Source of the DNA: Psococerastis gibbosa
Taxonomy: Eukaryota; Arthropoda; Insecta; Psocodea; Psocidae
Assembly: GCA_963971405.1 (NCBI GenBank)
Contig: OZ020490.1
Coordinates: 14,967,464-15,031,463 of the forward strand
DNA: 64,000 nucleotides
Direction: 5' to 3'
Within the stretch, counting starts at the first letter, position 1. Each line of letters begins with the position of its first letter. Below the pieces are notes generated by a model. That model saw only the letters and a list, made by a program, of their open reading frames with translations. It did not search any database and was not told the origin of the DNA. Made by a program: the position numbers and the translations under genes. This document shows, one piece after another, positions 11,494 to 23,248 of this stretch.

Positions 11494-13310
11494 AAATATA
11501 ATTAATAATAATTAATAATAATAAACCATTATATAGTACTCACTCTAGCTTTCTGCAATGAGTGAGATCCTTCTGAACTCTGAAGGATGTATTTATCTAT
11601 ATTTATTATTTATACTATTAGGCCTATATATTATTATATATTGATGTAAAATTATATGTATAATGAAATGGCTAATAGTCTGTATTTAAAATTAAGTATT
11701 TTTTAAATCTTTTTTTTATTTTCCCTATTTTGTTCAATTCTTTTAGTTTAAGTGGCAATTTGTTAAATATCTCTGGTAAAATTGTTTCATTGAGGCGTCT
11801 GCCGTACTTATTATGTGTTATAGGAATATTTTGTCTCAATGTGTCTACGTTTCTCAGTTGCCTCTTATTCTGTGTGTTTCCAACAATTTTGCTTAAATAC
11901 ATAAAATAGTTATTCTTTATTATAAGATATTTGTACAGTTTTCCTATTGGTAGTATATCTAGAAATCTGTATTTTTCGTCTATATTTTTTAATTTTTTGT
12001 TTAATTTATTAGATAGCATGTTTTTTACTATTTTATTTCGCATTTTTTGTATTTTTGTGAAATAGCTGTTGTTATCTCTCCCCCAAGTTTGTATTCCATA
12101 ATTTAATACCGATTCTATTAGTGCATGGTAAATCATTTTTAGGGTTTTTAGCGGAAGGCAATATTTTAATTTTTGTATGGCACAACACCCGGACCTCATT
12201 TTTTTGTATATACAATCAATTTGATTCTGCCATGTTAGTCTACTGTCCAATATTAACCCAAGGTATTTATGCTCCTCCTTAATCTCTATTTCTTCTACAC
12301 AGTCACAGTTTTTTGAGTTTGTTTGGTGAAGACAGTGATGAGTGTGGAAAATAAATTTTTTCCTCTTATAAACCGGTCCCCTGTTTCGCATGTGAACAAT
12401 TTTTGTTTTATTGCAGTTTATCGTGACACCCACATCGTGTGTTAGTTTCTGTAGTTTTCTTATTATTTTGTTCATTTCTTTTGATGCTTCTTCTGCGCTG
12501 TCATTTACTATTACTATGGCAATGTCATCAGCAAACATAAATAATTCTGCTCCTAGAAGTTTTGGTATTGAGTTGGTTGTAAGTATATACAATAGGGGTC
12601 CGATTTTACTACCCTGGGCCACACCGGACTCCCAAGCTTTCAGTTTTCCAGTTTTTTCATTCAGGCGCACCGTCGCTTTTCTATTTCTTAAATAATCTTG
12701 AAACCATTCAAGTTCAATCCCCTTCACTCCTATTTCACTTAAGCTTGTAATTATGTTATTATGGGGAAGGACGTCAAAGGCCTTCGAAAAATCTACAAAC
12801 AAGACGAATGCTTGCTTATTTGAATGTAATGCTTTGTTAATGTACTCAGTAAAATCGCTTAGACACATCTCCGCACTTTTTTTTCTTTGAAACCCATATT
12901 GGTTGGGAGTAATAATTTTATTGCGGTCTATGTAGGACGTTAATTGGTTATGCACAACTTGTTCTAGGACTTTTTCTGCTAAGCTTAGTAAGCTGATTGG
13001 TCTATAATTTTTTATATGCTTTCCGGATTTGTAAATTGGACGAATTGCGGAAATTTTCATTATGTCTGGCACTTTGCCATGTTCTAGGGATCCGTGTATT
13101 ATTTTATAGATTAGTTTTATCAATATTTTATGACTTTTTAAATCCCTTACTCTTAGTTGGTCAATTCCTGGCGAATTGTTATTTTTTAATTTTAATATTA
13201 TTTTATTTATATCCTCCTCGGTTACTTGGCTAAATTTAAATACGTCTGTTGTGTCTTGCTGCCTGCTGGGGGTAAATACGTTTGAAATTTTTTTATTGCA
13301 TTTTACAGTT
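11494..13310 (-). mobile_element. LINE reverse transcriptase fragment (Jockey/CR1-like)
   Basis: An open frame runs from about 13310 to the stop at 11672 (483 codons from the TTG at 13123, open further upstream). Motifs in order: NNNSPGIDQL (RT finger), 'KNYRPISLLS', 'NQYGFQRKKS', 'FVDFSKAFD', 'VAQGSKIGPLLYIL' and the catalytic FADD; then the thumb and a C-terminus with FNKLPLKLKEL. The YxDD position reads FADD, normal for non-LTR elements. The endonuclease domain is absent, so the copy is 5'-truncated, though the RT frame is unbroken, suggesting a fairly young insertion. A (TTA/ATT)-rich tail at 11494-11524 marks the 3' end. On the plus strand it appears reversed. Confidence 0.92.
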
Positions 13311-13659
13311 ACTAAGTAAGTTACTAAAGTAATAATAATAATAATAATAATAAAAGTATTTTTATTAATAAATAGAAATAAATAATAATAGATACTTTAT
13401 GATTTTGTAATTTTAAAAGATATGGCGATAATTAAATTGTGAATAGTCATAAAAGATAGAAAAAATTAATTTATTTTAAACCGAATGTGATATTTGGAGG
13501 TTGGTTAATTGAACAAAACAAATATGGCGGATTTAAAAATAAATAAATAAATTGAAAAAATTTAATAAATAATAATAAGAAGATATGTAATCGTAATATT
13601 AAGATTTAGTATATCCAGTAAACTGGATACACATATAAAAAGGTAGGATTGCACGCTAC
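13311..13659. other. no gene seen; AAT microsatellite
   Basis: (AAT)n at about 13331-13352, bordering the truncated end of the LINE. Confidence 0.5.
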
Positions 13660-14998
13660 AGGGTCCAGTCCATCTGACGCCACCGAAGGTTGGGTAACCT
13701 TTAATAGGTAATATGTTTAAAATATTTCGGGGGGGGGGGGGGTCCAGTCCATCTGACGCCACCGAAGGTTAGGTGACCTTTAATAGGTAATATGTTTAAA
13801 GTATTTCGGTGGGGGGGGGGGTCCAGTCCATCTGACGCCACCGAAGGTTGGGTAACCTTTAATAGGTAATATGTTTAAAATATTTCGGCGGGGGGGGGGG
13901 GGTCCAGTCCATCTGACGCCACCCAAGGTTAGGTAACCTTTAATCTTTAATAGGTAATATGTTTAAAATATTTGGGGGGGGGGGGGTGTCCAGTCTATTA
14001 GACGCCACCGAAGGTTAGGTAACCGTTAATAGGTAATATTTTTAAATATTTCGGAGGGGGGGGGGTCCAGTCCATCTGACGCCACCGAAGGTTAGGTAAC
14101 CTTTAATAGGTAATATGTTTAAAATATTCCGGGGGGGGGGGGGGGAACCAGTCCATCTGACGCCACCGAAGGTTGGGTAACCTATAATAGGTAATATGTT
14201 TAAAATATTTCGGGGGGGGTCCAGTCCATCTGACGCCACCGAAGGTTGGGTAACCTTTAATAGGTAATATGTTTAAAATATTTCGGGGGGGGGGGGTCCA
14301 GTCCATCTGATGCCACCGAAGGTTAGGTAACCTTTAATAGGTAATATGTTTAAAATATTTCGGGGGGGGGGGGTCCAGTCCATCTGATGCCACCGAAGGT
14401 TAGGTAACCTTTAATAGGTAATATGTTTAAAATCATTCGGGGGGGGGGGGTCCAGTCCATCTGACGCCACCGAAGGTTAGGTGACCTTTAATAGGTAATA
14501 TGTTTAAAATATTTCGGGGGGGGGGGTCCAGTTTATCTGACGCCACCGAAGGTTAGGTAACCTTTAATAGGTAATATGTTTAAAATCATTCGGGGGGGGG
14601 GGCCCAAACCATCTGACGCCACCTTAGGTTAGGTATCCTTAAATAGGTAATGTTTAAAATCTTTCGGGGGGGGGGGACCAGTCTATCTGACGCCACCGAA
14701 GGTTAGGTAACCTTTAATAGGTAATATGTTTAAAGTATTTCAGTGGGGGGGTCCAGTCCATCTGACGCCACGGAAGGTTAAGTAACCTTTAATAGGTAAT
14801 AGACCTATGTTTAAAATATTTCGGGGGGGGGGGGGGTCCAGTCCATCTGACGCCCCGAAGGTTAGGTAACCTTTAATGGGTAATGTTTAAAATCTTTCGG
14901 GGGGGGGGGGACCAGTCTATCTGACGCCACCGAAGGTTAGTTAACCTTTAATAGGTAATATGTTTAAATATTTCGGGGGGGGGGGGTCCAGACCTCCT
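13660..14998. repeat. G-tract satellite, main array
   Basis: About 17 units of 70-85 bp in head-to-tail order. Each has a run of 7-15 G, 'tccagtccatctgacgccac', an 'ggttaggtaacc' dyad, 'tttaataggtaatatg' and 'tttaaaatatttc'. Units differ by point changes and G-run length. The first unit lacks a long G-run and the last is cut off at 'gtccagacctcctgg'. Confidence 0.95.
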
Positions 14999-15269
14999 GG
15001 CTGCGGCCATGCCAGCACAGCCCGTTTGCGTGCACTATTTACATTTAAAACCCCTGCAGAAACAATGATAGACTTTCACTGTAGTTACCTCTTGCTAAGG
15101 CCTACATACAGGGTTTATATTGTTTATTGAATAATAAAATAGGATACTTACAAGCTGGAGCTCAAAAGGTTGCAACAGGCAAACTAGCGGCTCGGGTGGG
15201 CATAGTGAAATGGTGCGGTGAATGCAGAGTCCCGACCTCGAGGACTGTCCGAACCGGAATGACTATTGA

Positions 15270-15668
15270 CTAGGGAAGGGCGATACGATACGATATTCGA
15301 TACATCGGTAATATCGCACAAGAAATATCGATATTTGCATCGATACACAAGTGCCGATACAGTATCGATGTATTGAAATTTTGGCCCGTATCGTATCGTA
15401 TCAGAGAGACTATTCTCGAAGGCAAATTTGATTATTTTGATATCGAGGAAAAGAATGAAACCGGAAACTCTTATTCATGAAGTCTCTTGGCGATGAATTT
15501 AGGTCTACATTGTATTGATTTTTTTTAGCCTATCAGCTGAGAACTTATTTTTGTAGGTCAGTTTCCAGTAGTTTTATGCACTAGAATCAGGCTGTAAAAT
15601 AACAAAGTATCGAATTCCGATACATCGGATATCGATACTGGTAGGACCGATACATATCGATATTTATG
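15270..15668. mobile_element. CGATA-rich terminal-repeat element, left part
   Basis: Begins 'tagggaagggcgatacgata' and is dense in CGATA/TATCG words. The inverted counterpart 'tatcgccctcggcccttccc' ends at 17842, so the Penelope-like element appears to have inserted within it. The flanks show no clear duplication. Confidence 0.6.
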
Positions 15669-17785
15669 TCTTAAATATTTCATAAATAATTAGATTACTC
15701 GTGACTTCGTGGTATTTCATTTTAATAAACATAAAATAACAAAAACTTAGAATTTTAGAAAAACGCACGTACAACACTAAATAAAAAAATAAAAGAACTG
15801 AGTCAAAACCAAAATAACAAATCCGACGGAATACATCACACATCACATCGCGACACGAAACATCAGATGCGCGGGACGCACGAGTGTTCCCAGTCTAACC
15901 CCCTTCATCGATCGATGCAGACTGGGGTAGGTCAAGGCCTCACGCCTTCAGCGCAGACACTCACTACACTACCCATCACAACACAAATTCAATCCTCGTA
16001 CCGTCAACTTATCTAACACGATTTTCAACAGAAAAGAAATGGAACTTCTCAACAAGGGCCTCAAGTATTGCCCCGATATAGGTCTAAACAAAAATACGTT
16101 AACCAACTTAATGTCAGACACTGAATTTAGCCTAAAAAAACCACAATAATGAAAAACACACAGCAGTAGATATTCTGAAAAACGTCAAACATACACACAA
16201 AAACGATAACACTAAATCTATAAAAAAGAAACTAGCCCAAGATAGCCTAACCATACACTCACCAGGCGGATAAAGGAAATTCTATTGTCATTTTACGTAC
16301 CCATGATTATGTTTCTAAAGTCTTAGACCTCATTTCTGATGAATCCACATTCGTATAACTTAAAGTAGACCCCACAAACAAATTCCAAAAAGCAACCAAA
16401 AAAGCCATTAAACAAAGCTCTAATACGATACCTCAAGATATAGGCTAGCCTATAAATTTACTAACATGAACCCCGTAGCTCCTTCATTTTTTGGTCTGGT
16501 TAAACTTCATAAACCCAATCAACCTATCCGCCCAGGAGTTTCGTATAACAGTGCCCCAGCCAGCAAAGTAGCTAGTTTTCTCAACAAACACATTCGCGAG
16601 CTATCAAACTTCACACCCCGCCACAGCGTCAAAAACTCATTCGAGTTGGTTTCCCGCCTTAAGCACCTTTCCTTATCCAGCAATGCCAAATTTGTCTCTT
16701 TCGATGTCAAAAATCTGTTTACTAATATTCCCGTACCCGAAGTACGTAAATTAGTTGCCCAGTCACTCTATCACAATAATACCTCGAACAGCCTTATTTC
16801 TGAGACCCTCCTTCTGTTAGACACATACACTCATCAAAACTATTTCCGTTTCGAATCCGACTACTACCAACAAAAAATAGGCCTACCTATGGGTTCTTCC
16901 CTTTCTCCCCTTCTTGCTGAAATTTTTATGGATAACTTCGAACACAAACTTCTACACAATAAAAACCCCCTAGTTAAATGTATATCTTTCTGGACAAGGT
17001 ATGTGGATGATATCTTCTTCATTTCTTCTACAACAGACAAAACACCAGCCCCGTACAACCGCAACAATTTGGCCAATAAACTCATGAACTGCAAAACCAA
17101 ACCAGAAAAGGAAAAAGGCAATGGAGTTTATATCGTCTAAATTTGTAACGATTGTAACGCAATTTACATAGGCCAAACAGGCAGAAGCTTTAAAACTAGG
17201 GTCAGAGAACATATAACAGGTATAGGAGACACCAACACCAACAGCACATTCGCGAAACACCTTAACTCGGAAAATCACACATTCGATCCTCACAATTGGA
17301 CAGCCCTTTTACAGCCCTACACAAAATAAATAAAAGTTACACTTTAAATTTTTTTGAAAATGTTGAAATTAAAAGAGCTTTGCACAATAGGGAAAAATTA
17401 ACAAACGACATAACATTCACACAATCAACCCCTCTAATAGATCTAGCTAGTATAGGTTAGGAATAGGTAACCAGCCACGCCCCCTCCCACCCCCTCCTCC
17501 CCCCGCTCCCAGTCCTATATAAACCAAGGTTTCCTCTCCCTAGTCACATTTGCATCTTCTCCTCGAGTTGAGCAAGTCTCAAATCGCAGATAAGGTGTAA
17601 CTTTGCTAGTGGGTTTCCCTCTGTAGATGGCAGTTCTTGCCGAAAGCGCTCAAGGTTTTATACTAACACAAGTGGGTTTCTTAGACAGAGTTAAATTCTT
17701 AACGATTATTAGGGTTTTACTAATTCGGGTTGTTATAACAAGTTTTTCTAAAATTCTAAGTTTTTGTTAATTTTTGTTTATTAAA
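15669..17785 (+). mobile_element. Penelope-like element with RT and GIY-YIG remnants
   Basis: Pieces in the order of a Penelope-like polyprotein: 'VNLSNTIFNRKEMELLNKGL' (about 15990-16050), 'ADKGNSIVILR' region (about 16265), then an open RT frame (16466-17140) with FFGLVKLHKP, 'FVSFDVKNLFTNIP', 'KIGLPMGSSLSPLLAEI' and the catalytic RYVDDIFF. About 25 codons after YVDD the frame jumps into GVYIV, a TAA stop, then 'AIYIGQTGRSFKTRVREH' (GIY-YIG endonuclease). The RT thumb and linker are therefore deleted. The C-terminal 'LNFFENVEIKRALHNRE' block is in another frame. It is a dead, internally deleted copy. Flanking 'atatcgata' words on both sides may be the target duplication. Confidence 0.9.
17631..17660 (+). 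ncRNA. hammerhead-like motif in the Penelope-like 3' region
   Basis: CTGTAGA, a small hairpin (TGGC, loop, GCC), then GAAAGC. Penelope-like elements are known to carry hammerhead ribozymes with the core CTGANGA...GAAA. Here the core has changes, so activity is doubtful. Confidence 0.4.
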
Positions 17786-17842
17786 TATATCGATACAGCT
17801 GTATCGATATATTCGTCTGTATCGCCCTCGGCCCTTCCCTAG
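17781..17842. mobile_element. CGATA-rich terminal-repeat element, right end
   Basis: 'cgatacagctgtatcgatat' followed by the inverted terminus. It pairs with the left end at 15270. Confidence 0.6.
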
Positions 17843-18679
17843 AATGAACAAGATATGAACAATGAAGATCAATGGCGTAATATGTGTGAGCTTCTGAGCT
17901 ACCACCAGCCAAGCCAATCAGTCGAGCATTTCCAACTAAGGGGTGTCCAAAATATCGGCAACATTTTCAATGTGTTCTGTAGGCTATAAACTGATGTCGT
18001 CTAAATTCTTTCTGAAAGAATTTGATGAAATTTCGTGTGTGCTGTAGATTTACATCTATATAGATGTGGTCCAGGGCTATTTTTTTTCATTTTTTTTTTA
18101 AAGATAAATTGATTATGGGGGTACCTACCGGCACCAAAAAACGTTTCAAAATGTTTTCACAAGAACGGCTCCGATGATCTATTTTATATTCACAAAATAT
18201 ATATTGTAGTAGCCTACTATCAATGAATTTGGCTTCCCCGAAAACCACAAAATTGCCGCCTCATTATTTTGAGCTAAAATAAGGGAGAACAGAGACACCC
18301 GGATTTTGGCCGCCATCTTGTATTTTTTTTTAAAAAGCTTATGGTCTATAGATTTCGAGATTCAAACATTGAAATTTGTATTCAGTGGGTCCAAATTAGT
18401 AAAAAATAAATAAAATGTAGGTAACCCAAAATGCCCTTTGAAATGCAGCCTTTTCAGAATTATGGTGTAGACTACTAGGCGTTACAGGTTGTAAGGTAAA
18501 TTTGAAACCTTGGTTTTAAATTATTTTAATTAGGGCTGTTTAAGACAACTAATTATTTTAGGCTAATTACCATTGACAACGTCGAGTATATTGCATAGTA
18601 CGGTACCTTGAGGTTAAAATGAAAGAAATATATTGTCTATTTCATTTGTAAAGGTTAATGGCAATGGTGTTATACAATC
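17843..18679. other. no gene seen
   Basis: No recognised family and no supported frame. Confidence 0.5.
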
Positions 18680-18870
18680 TAAGCCATCAGTCCTTCTCAG
18701 GACTAAGCCTGATGATGGGAGTAGCAGCCACTCCCGAAACGTCACCCCCTTCCCCTGTAAATAGGCTCTGCGCTATAATTGTTCGATGACCATGAGGTCA
18801 ATGCTTCTAATGACTATTAACGCAACTGGCAATGTAAGTCCAACTAACTCTTTGTTAAATAATATTGTCT
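18680..18870 (+). repeat. hammerhead-like repeat, copy 1
   Basis: Contains CTGATGA (18710-18716), a six-base stem GGGAGT/ACTCCC with a seven-base loop, then GAAAC (18737-18741). This is the catalytic core layout of a hammerhead. Stems I and III are not convincing. A related copy is at 26752-27110, where an inserted SINE interrupts it. Confidence 0.6.
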
Positions 18871-19855
18871 ATTGTCTATTTTCTTGCGCATACGTTCGAT
18901 TAGGTATACTGTACGACATACCTACTGTATATCAAAAGTCCCTTACTTTTCCTTGGGCGGAACCGGGACTCGGGATTTAGGGCCCCAGAAATATTGTCTT
19001 CAGCGATGAAAAAGTTTAACATTTGAGAATGGATCAACCTACAAACATTCCCAGTTTTGGTTATTCTGAGAAACAGAAAAAACTCCCTTCCAGGTCCCCA
19101 AAAAATTCCAAACTAATTTCCAGAAATACATAAACCCCCACTTTGTTATGATAAAATAAATTCAGACCTCTGACGTTATTCGTTTTCGAGAAAAAGTAGG
19201 TGGACGGATGGTCTGGACCACCTTGTATATGGGTCTACAGTATCAATATGTATATATTCAGAATATTCCCTAAACTAAGTTTAAAATGATGCGACTCAGA
19301 GTTATGGACCACCCCTTGTCGATGTCACCCGCGCTGCGAACAAGTTGGCCGTATTCCCCTTGGCTTGTTGCAACTTGCTTTTGTAGACGACTTGGCTACA
19401 TGATAGGCGAGGCCTATACTAGTAAAGCAGCAGTAAGCATAGGCTTTGACTTCGGAAAAATTAGGTACAAGCTCAACAAGTCAAAACTAGCCTAAACTCC
19501 CATGTTCGCTAATTTTTGTCTGGGGGTAGGGCCCCCAAAAGGGAGTGAATTCAGTTTTTAATTTTTAGCACGGTAATTATTCACTTTACGGCCAAATAGA
19601 TCGCTAACAAAAAGAATGCCAATGAAATTACCTTCAAAACGAGCATATGAAAAGTCCAGTTAGGGCAAAACCAAGGGGGCAATAATGGTTTAAAAAATTT
19701 CAAAAATTAATGCAAATTTCTGTAATAAACTACTAGTATCTACTACTATATTTAACGAGGAATGTTGCTTATGTTTTTGTTGTAAGCAACCTTGGGGCAG
19801 GGCTGGAATGAATTTACTTAATACTACTAGCCTAATCATTACTTCAAGACATGTA
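18871..19855. other. no gene seen
   Basis: No recognised family. Confidence 0.5.
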
Positions 19856-20065
19856 GCGTAGTGGTACGGACTCCAACTTTCACTCGAAAGGTTGTTGGTT
19901 CGAATCCCCCACTGGCTTCATTTTCTGGCCATGCTTCGGAGGGCATGTAAAGCAGGTGGTCCCGGGCCTTCCTAGTTGAGTGTAAGAGAGGGCTTTATAG
20001 CCCTAACTCCGCTAGGTTGGCTTAGTAATAGAAACAATAAAAAGTCCTTATTTATTTATTTATTT
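19856..20065 (+). mobile_element. tRNA-derived SINE, family A, full copy
   Basis: Head with an A-box-like 'tagcgtagtggtacgg' and B box 'ggttcgaatcc', then the family body ('gcttcggagggcatgtaaag', 'gtaagagagggctttatag') and a (TTTA)n tail. Confidence 0.88.
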
Positions 20066-20624
20066 TCTTCCAATATGTAGCTCATAGCCTGCATAGTTTC
20101 AGTAATAATATATTATTGTATACGGATACTGTCACCTATTTACCAATACAGTAATGTACAACATAAATGCTAATGGACCTCTTTCGTCTTGGAAAATGCT
20201 TGTGCCCTACCAATCAGATCATTCAATTCGTGAGCCCTACCAATCAAAACATTAGGTTTTGACGTCATTTTCAAACCTACTAATGTATTCTCCCTATTAA
20301 CGACCAGGTGTAAGAAATAATATCAGCGATTTAAGTACAATACAATAAGTATATTTACTATGTAACAATGAAAATTATTGGGACGTTTCAAACAGTCGTC
20401 AAAGCTTTGCGGCCATTACGACCATCTCTGGTAGCTAGATTAGGCCATTAAAAACCTGAGATGGTCGTATGTACCCTTTTTCCATTCCTGTATTCACTGC
20501 GCTCTGCAAGACTAGCCACTTTTATCACATCATGTGATATGCTACATTTTATGTGAAAGAAAAATATGCACTCAGTGTTGTTTTGAAACGGTACGTTTGA
20601 TAATATACTGTACGGACTTTCCCA
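20066..20624. other. no gene seen
   Basis: A short inverted pair ('acgaccatctc' / 'gagatggtcgt') lies at about 20418-20470; otherwise nothing. Confidence 0.5.
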
Positions 20625-20712
20625 GTTGTGTAAGAGAGGGCTTTATAGCCCTAACTCCTCTAGGTTGGCTTAGTAGTAGAAACCATTAAAAGTCTTTATT
20701 TATTTATTTTTA
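20625..20712 (+). mobile_element. SINE family A, tail only
   Basis: Starts 'gtgtaagagagggcttta' and ends in (TTTA)n; 5'-truncated. Confidence 0.8.
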
Positions 20713-22969
20713 TTTTTTAAGTTATGTACATAAACAATAATCTAAACACAAACGACTTAATTTTAATTTTAATAAAATAGAGGTATGTTAAAATAAAACG
20801 GAATAAAAATTTACAAAAGGAATTAAATATGGTATTCTTTTTTAAATTGCTGTGGAGCAATGGAACCTAGCTCTCTGAGGTAGACAGACAAGCCTACCTA
20901 GTACCCATATAGATTATGCTGGCGTACAATCTTGGGGAATCGGCCAATCTAATCTTTTGTTAGCTTAAATTTTTAACATAAGCTTTAATCAATGGATATT
21001 GGCTTCCTTAAAGTAGATATCTCCGTAAAAGAAAAAGTAAACAAAATAGTAAAAATTAATACATTGTAGAACAAACAAAATACTTCATACTGTAATATTT
21101 ATAGCTAAAACCTATTCATTTTCATAAACCACGAGTGTTAGTCAGCAATAGCCGATTAACTTATACAGTACAGTTTTTGCAGAAATAATTAATGTTAATG
21201 TCTACGATCTATCTAGGAACAGTTATAGATTATTCGTGACTTCGTGATAGATTTCGAATTGAATGCATATTTTCCTGTACTTAAACAAATTAATATTAAA
21301 GGCTATGTCCTGCCAACCAGCCAAGCTGAGTTGACTAATTTTATCATGGCTATCACAGAATCTATTCAAATATGATGGAATATCGTCACCAATCTAGATT
21401 GAGCAATGAGACGAGATTTTAGAGCTAAAAAAAGGAAAATGTGAAACCATACTTCTGTAGTTAGTTAATACAGACTTAGGTATCTCCTGCAGGTACTTCT
21501 CCAGTGACAATTAATGTTTCTTTTTTCAATATTTTGAATGTAGGCTATTGTTAATGCCATTATGGCATTTGCAAATGGCCATTAATTTTATCAAAGCCTT
21601 CAAGTTGATTCAATAATATTTAACTGAATAAAAGCTTAGCATTGAAATGTACGTATAGGTACCGTAGCTTCTGTTGCAATAAGCCACGATAACCTACAAT
21701 ATGTGTACCTACAGTAGGTACCGGCTCCCGTGTACACACTTTATAAAAATAAAATTACAATTAAAAATTGCATTATTATAATAACTGTAGGCCTATATAT
21801 ACTGCATATAAGAAAAAGTTATAAAGAATAATAATAATAAGGGCTTATAATTTATAAAGGAGTACATTTTGATATCCAAGTTCAGACATGAGCAGGACTA
21901 TTTTAATAATAAAACTAATACAATAACAAATACATAATATTTAACAAATAAAATATCATCAATATTTTTGTTTTATAGGAAGACTATCCTCCATTTGGCA
22001 CCATGTACGTTGAAGAAACACAGATTCAATTTTTCAATAAAAAACTAAGTTGCTATAGGCTAGTAATGAAGAACAAATTGTATCCCCATTGATTCCCATT
22101 TTGAATTTGCTAAATTATGGTGTTCATTTTAGTCTTCCGTTACTTACAAATGCAAGTATAAAATATTTGCGATGAAATTGACATTAAATTTCACATCCAG
22201 CTCAAAAAATAGGTTGTACATTATTTAAGTAACATCTAAAGGCACTAAGTATATATACTACATAACAGTAAAACGATATGAATTTAACTATAAGCTGCGG
22301 TACTCCACATCGAAGTGGAAGCTGTTCCCAAATATATTTTATAAATTTTACAAATTTTTCAATTTTTTGGTCACAGCTTGGAAATTATTTTATTGACGGA
22401 ATTGTCATTCGATGTTAATTTGAAGCCAGCGTAGCGTAATTGGCTTCATGTCGCAAGAATTAGAATTTGATAAGAAAAAGTTTACGACTTGTAAGAGGAG
22501 TACCAATTTTACTAAATTTTACAATTATTCATATTGGAGTATTGAGTTGTCCCGTCAAGGTATCAGGATAAGTTAAAATTACAATTACCTATTTAAGCCA
22601 AAAGGTAAGTGAATAGTTGTCGTTGTCAATAAAGTTGTAATATAATTCGTTGTCACGTCAAAAAGAAAAAATTTAATTCGTTGTCACGTTTATTAAAATG
22701 ATTTTTCAAAATCAATAAATTCAATCACGCAATATCTTGTTTTTTAATATACAATAAATAGTCTGCGATACGTTCATTACTTGTATCAGCTTATATCAGT
22801 ATGAACATTAATAATTTTCAATTTATAGGTAAGCTACCATAAAGTCCCTACAATCCATAGTGCTTGATTTGTACAGTTAATTTAATTTAACGAATTTCAC
22901 TTCCTCGCAGACTATTTAAAAGCATCAAGAGCATCTTAAGCATTTAGAGTTCAACCATCCTTTTTACTC
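20713..22969. other. AT-rich DNA including the likely SR-B 3' UTR
   Basis: No frame or repeat recognised. The end nearest 22970 should be the 3' UTR of the SR-B gene. Confidence 0.5.
22689..22694 (-). terminator. candidate poly(A) signal of the SR-B gene
   Basis: AATAAA on the minus strand, 276 bases past the stop codon. The region is AT-rich, so a chance match is possible. Confidence 0.35.
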
Positions 22970-23248
22970 TTACATGTGATTGACATTTACGTTGGAACCC
23001 TCAAACGCTGGGTTTAGCCCGTTAGAATGGCCATTTTTAGGTTTCTCAGGTTTAATGTAATGGCTTGTACCTTCTAGATTTAGACTTTCCTGCCGCGAAC
23101 TCGACCTGATGATGCAGGTGAGGCTGAGAACCAGAAGAACAGCACCCAGAATGAACACGCTGTAACAGATGACGGCCTTCGCGATTGGAGGAGCAGCTGT
23201 TGCGAGCTTAAGAAGACCTGTGACCTCGTCTGGAAGTTCTTCGATTCC
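22970..23248 (-). CDS. SR-B gene exon 10: second transmembrane span, tail and stop
   Basis: It starts GIEELPDEV, then a hydrophobic span (VICYSVFILGAVLLVLSL) ending CIIR, then a 44-residue hydrophilic tail and TAA at 22972-22970. The tail is rich in S, N, K and E and contains NPAFE, a possible NPxF-type sorting motif (inference). It is longer than the very short tails of vertebrate CD36. Confidence 0.94.
   Translation of the reverse strand, partial: GIEELPDEVTGLLKLATAAPPIAKAVICYSVFILGAVLLVLSLTCIIRSSSRQESLNLEGTSHYIKPEKPKNGHSNGLNPAFEGSNVNVNHM

Noticed and set aside
13562..14306. Minus-strand proline-rich open frames (repeating PPPPRNILNILPI.GYPTFGGVRWTG)
   Set aside because: They are translations of the G-tract satellite; frame continuity depends on G-run length and breaks unit by unit.
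13660..14998. CRISPR-like array
   Set aside because: The whole unit repeats with no unique spacers, and the context is eukaryotic; it is a satellite.
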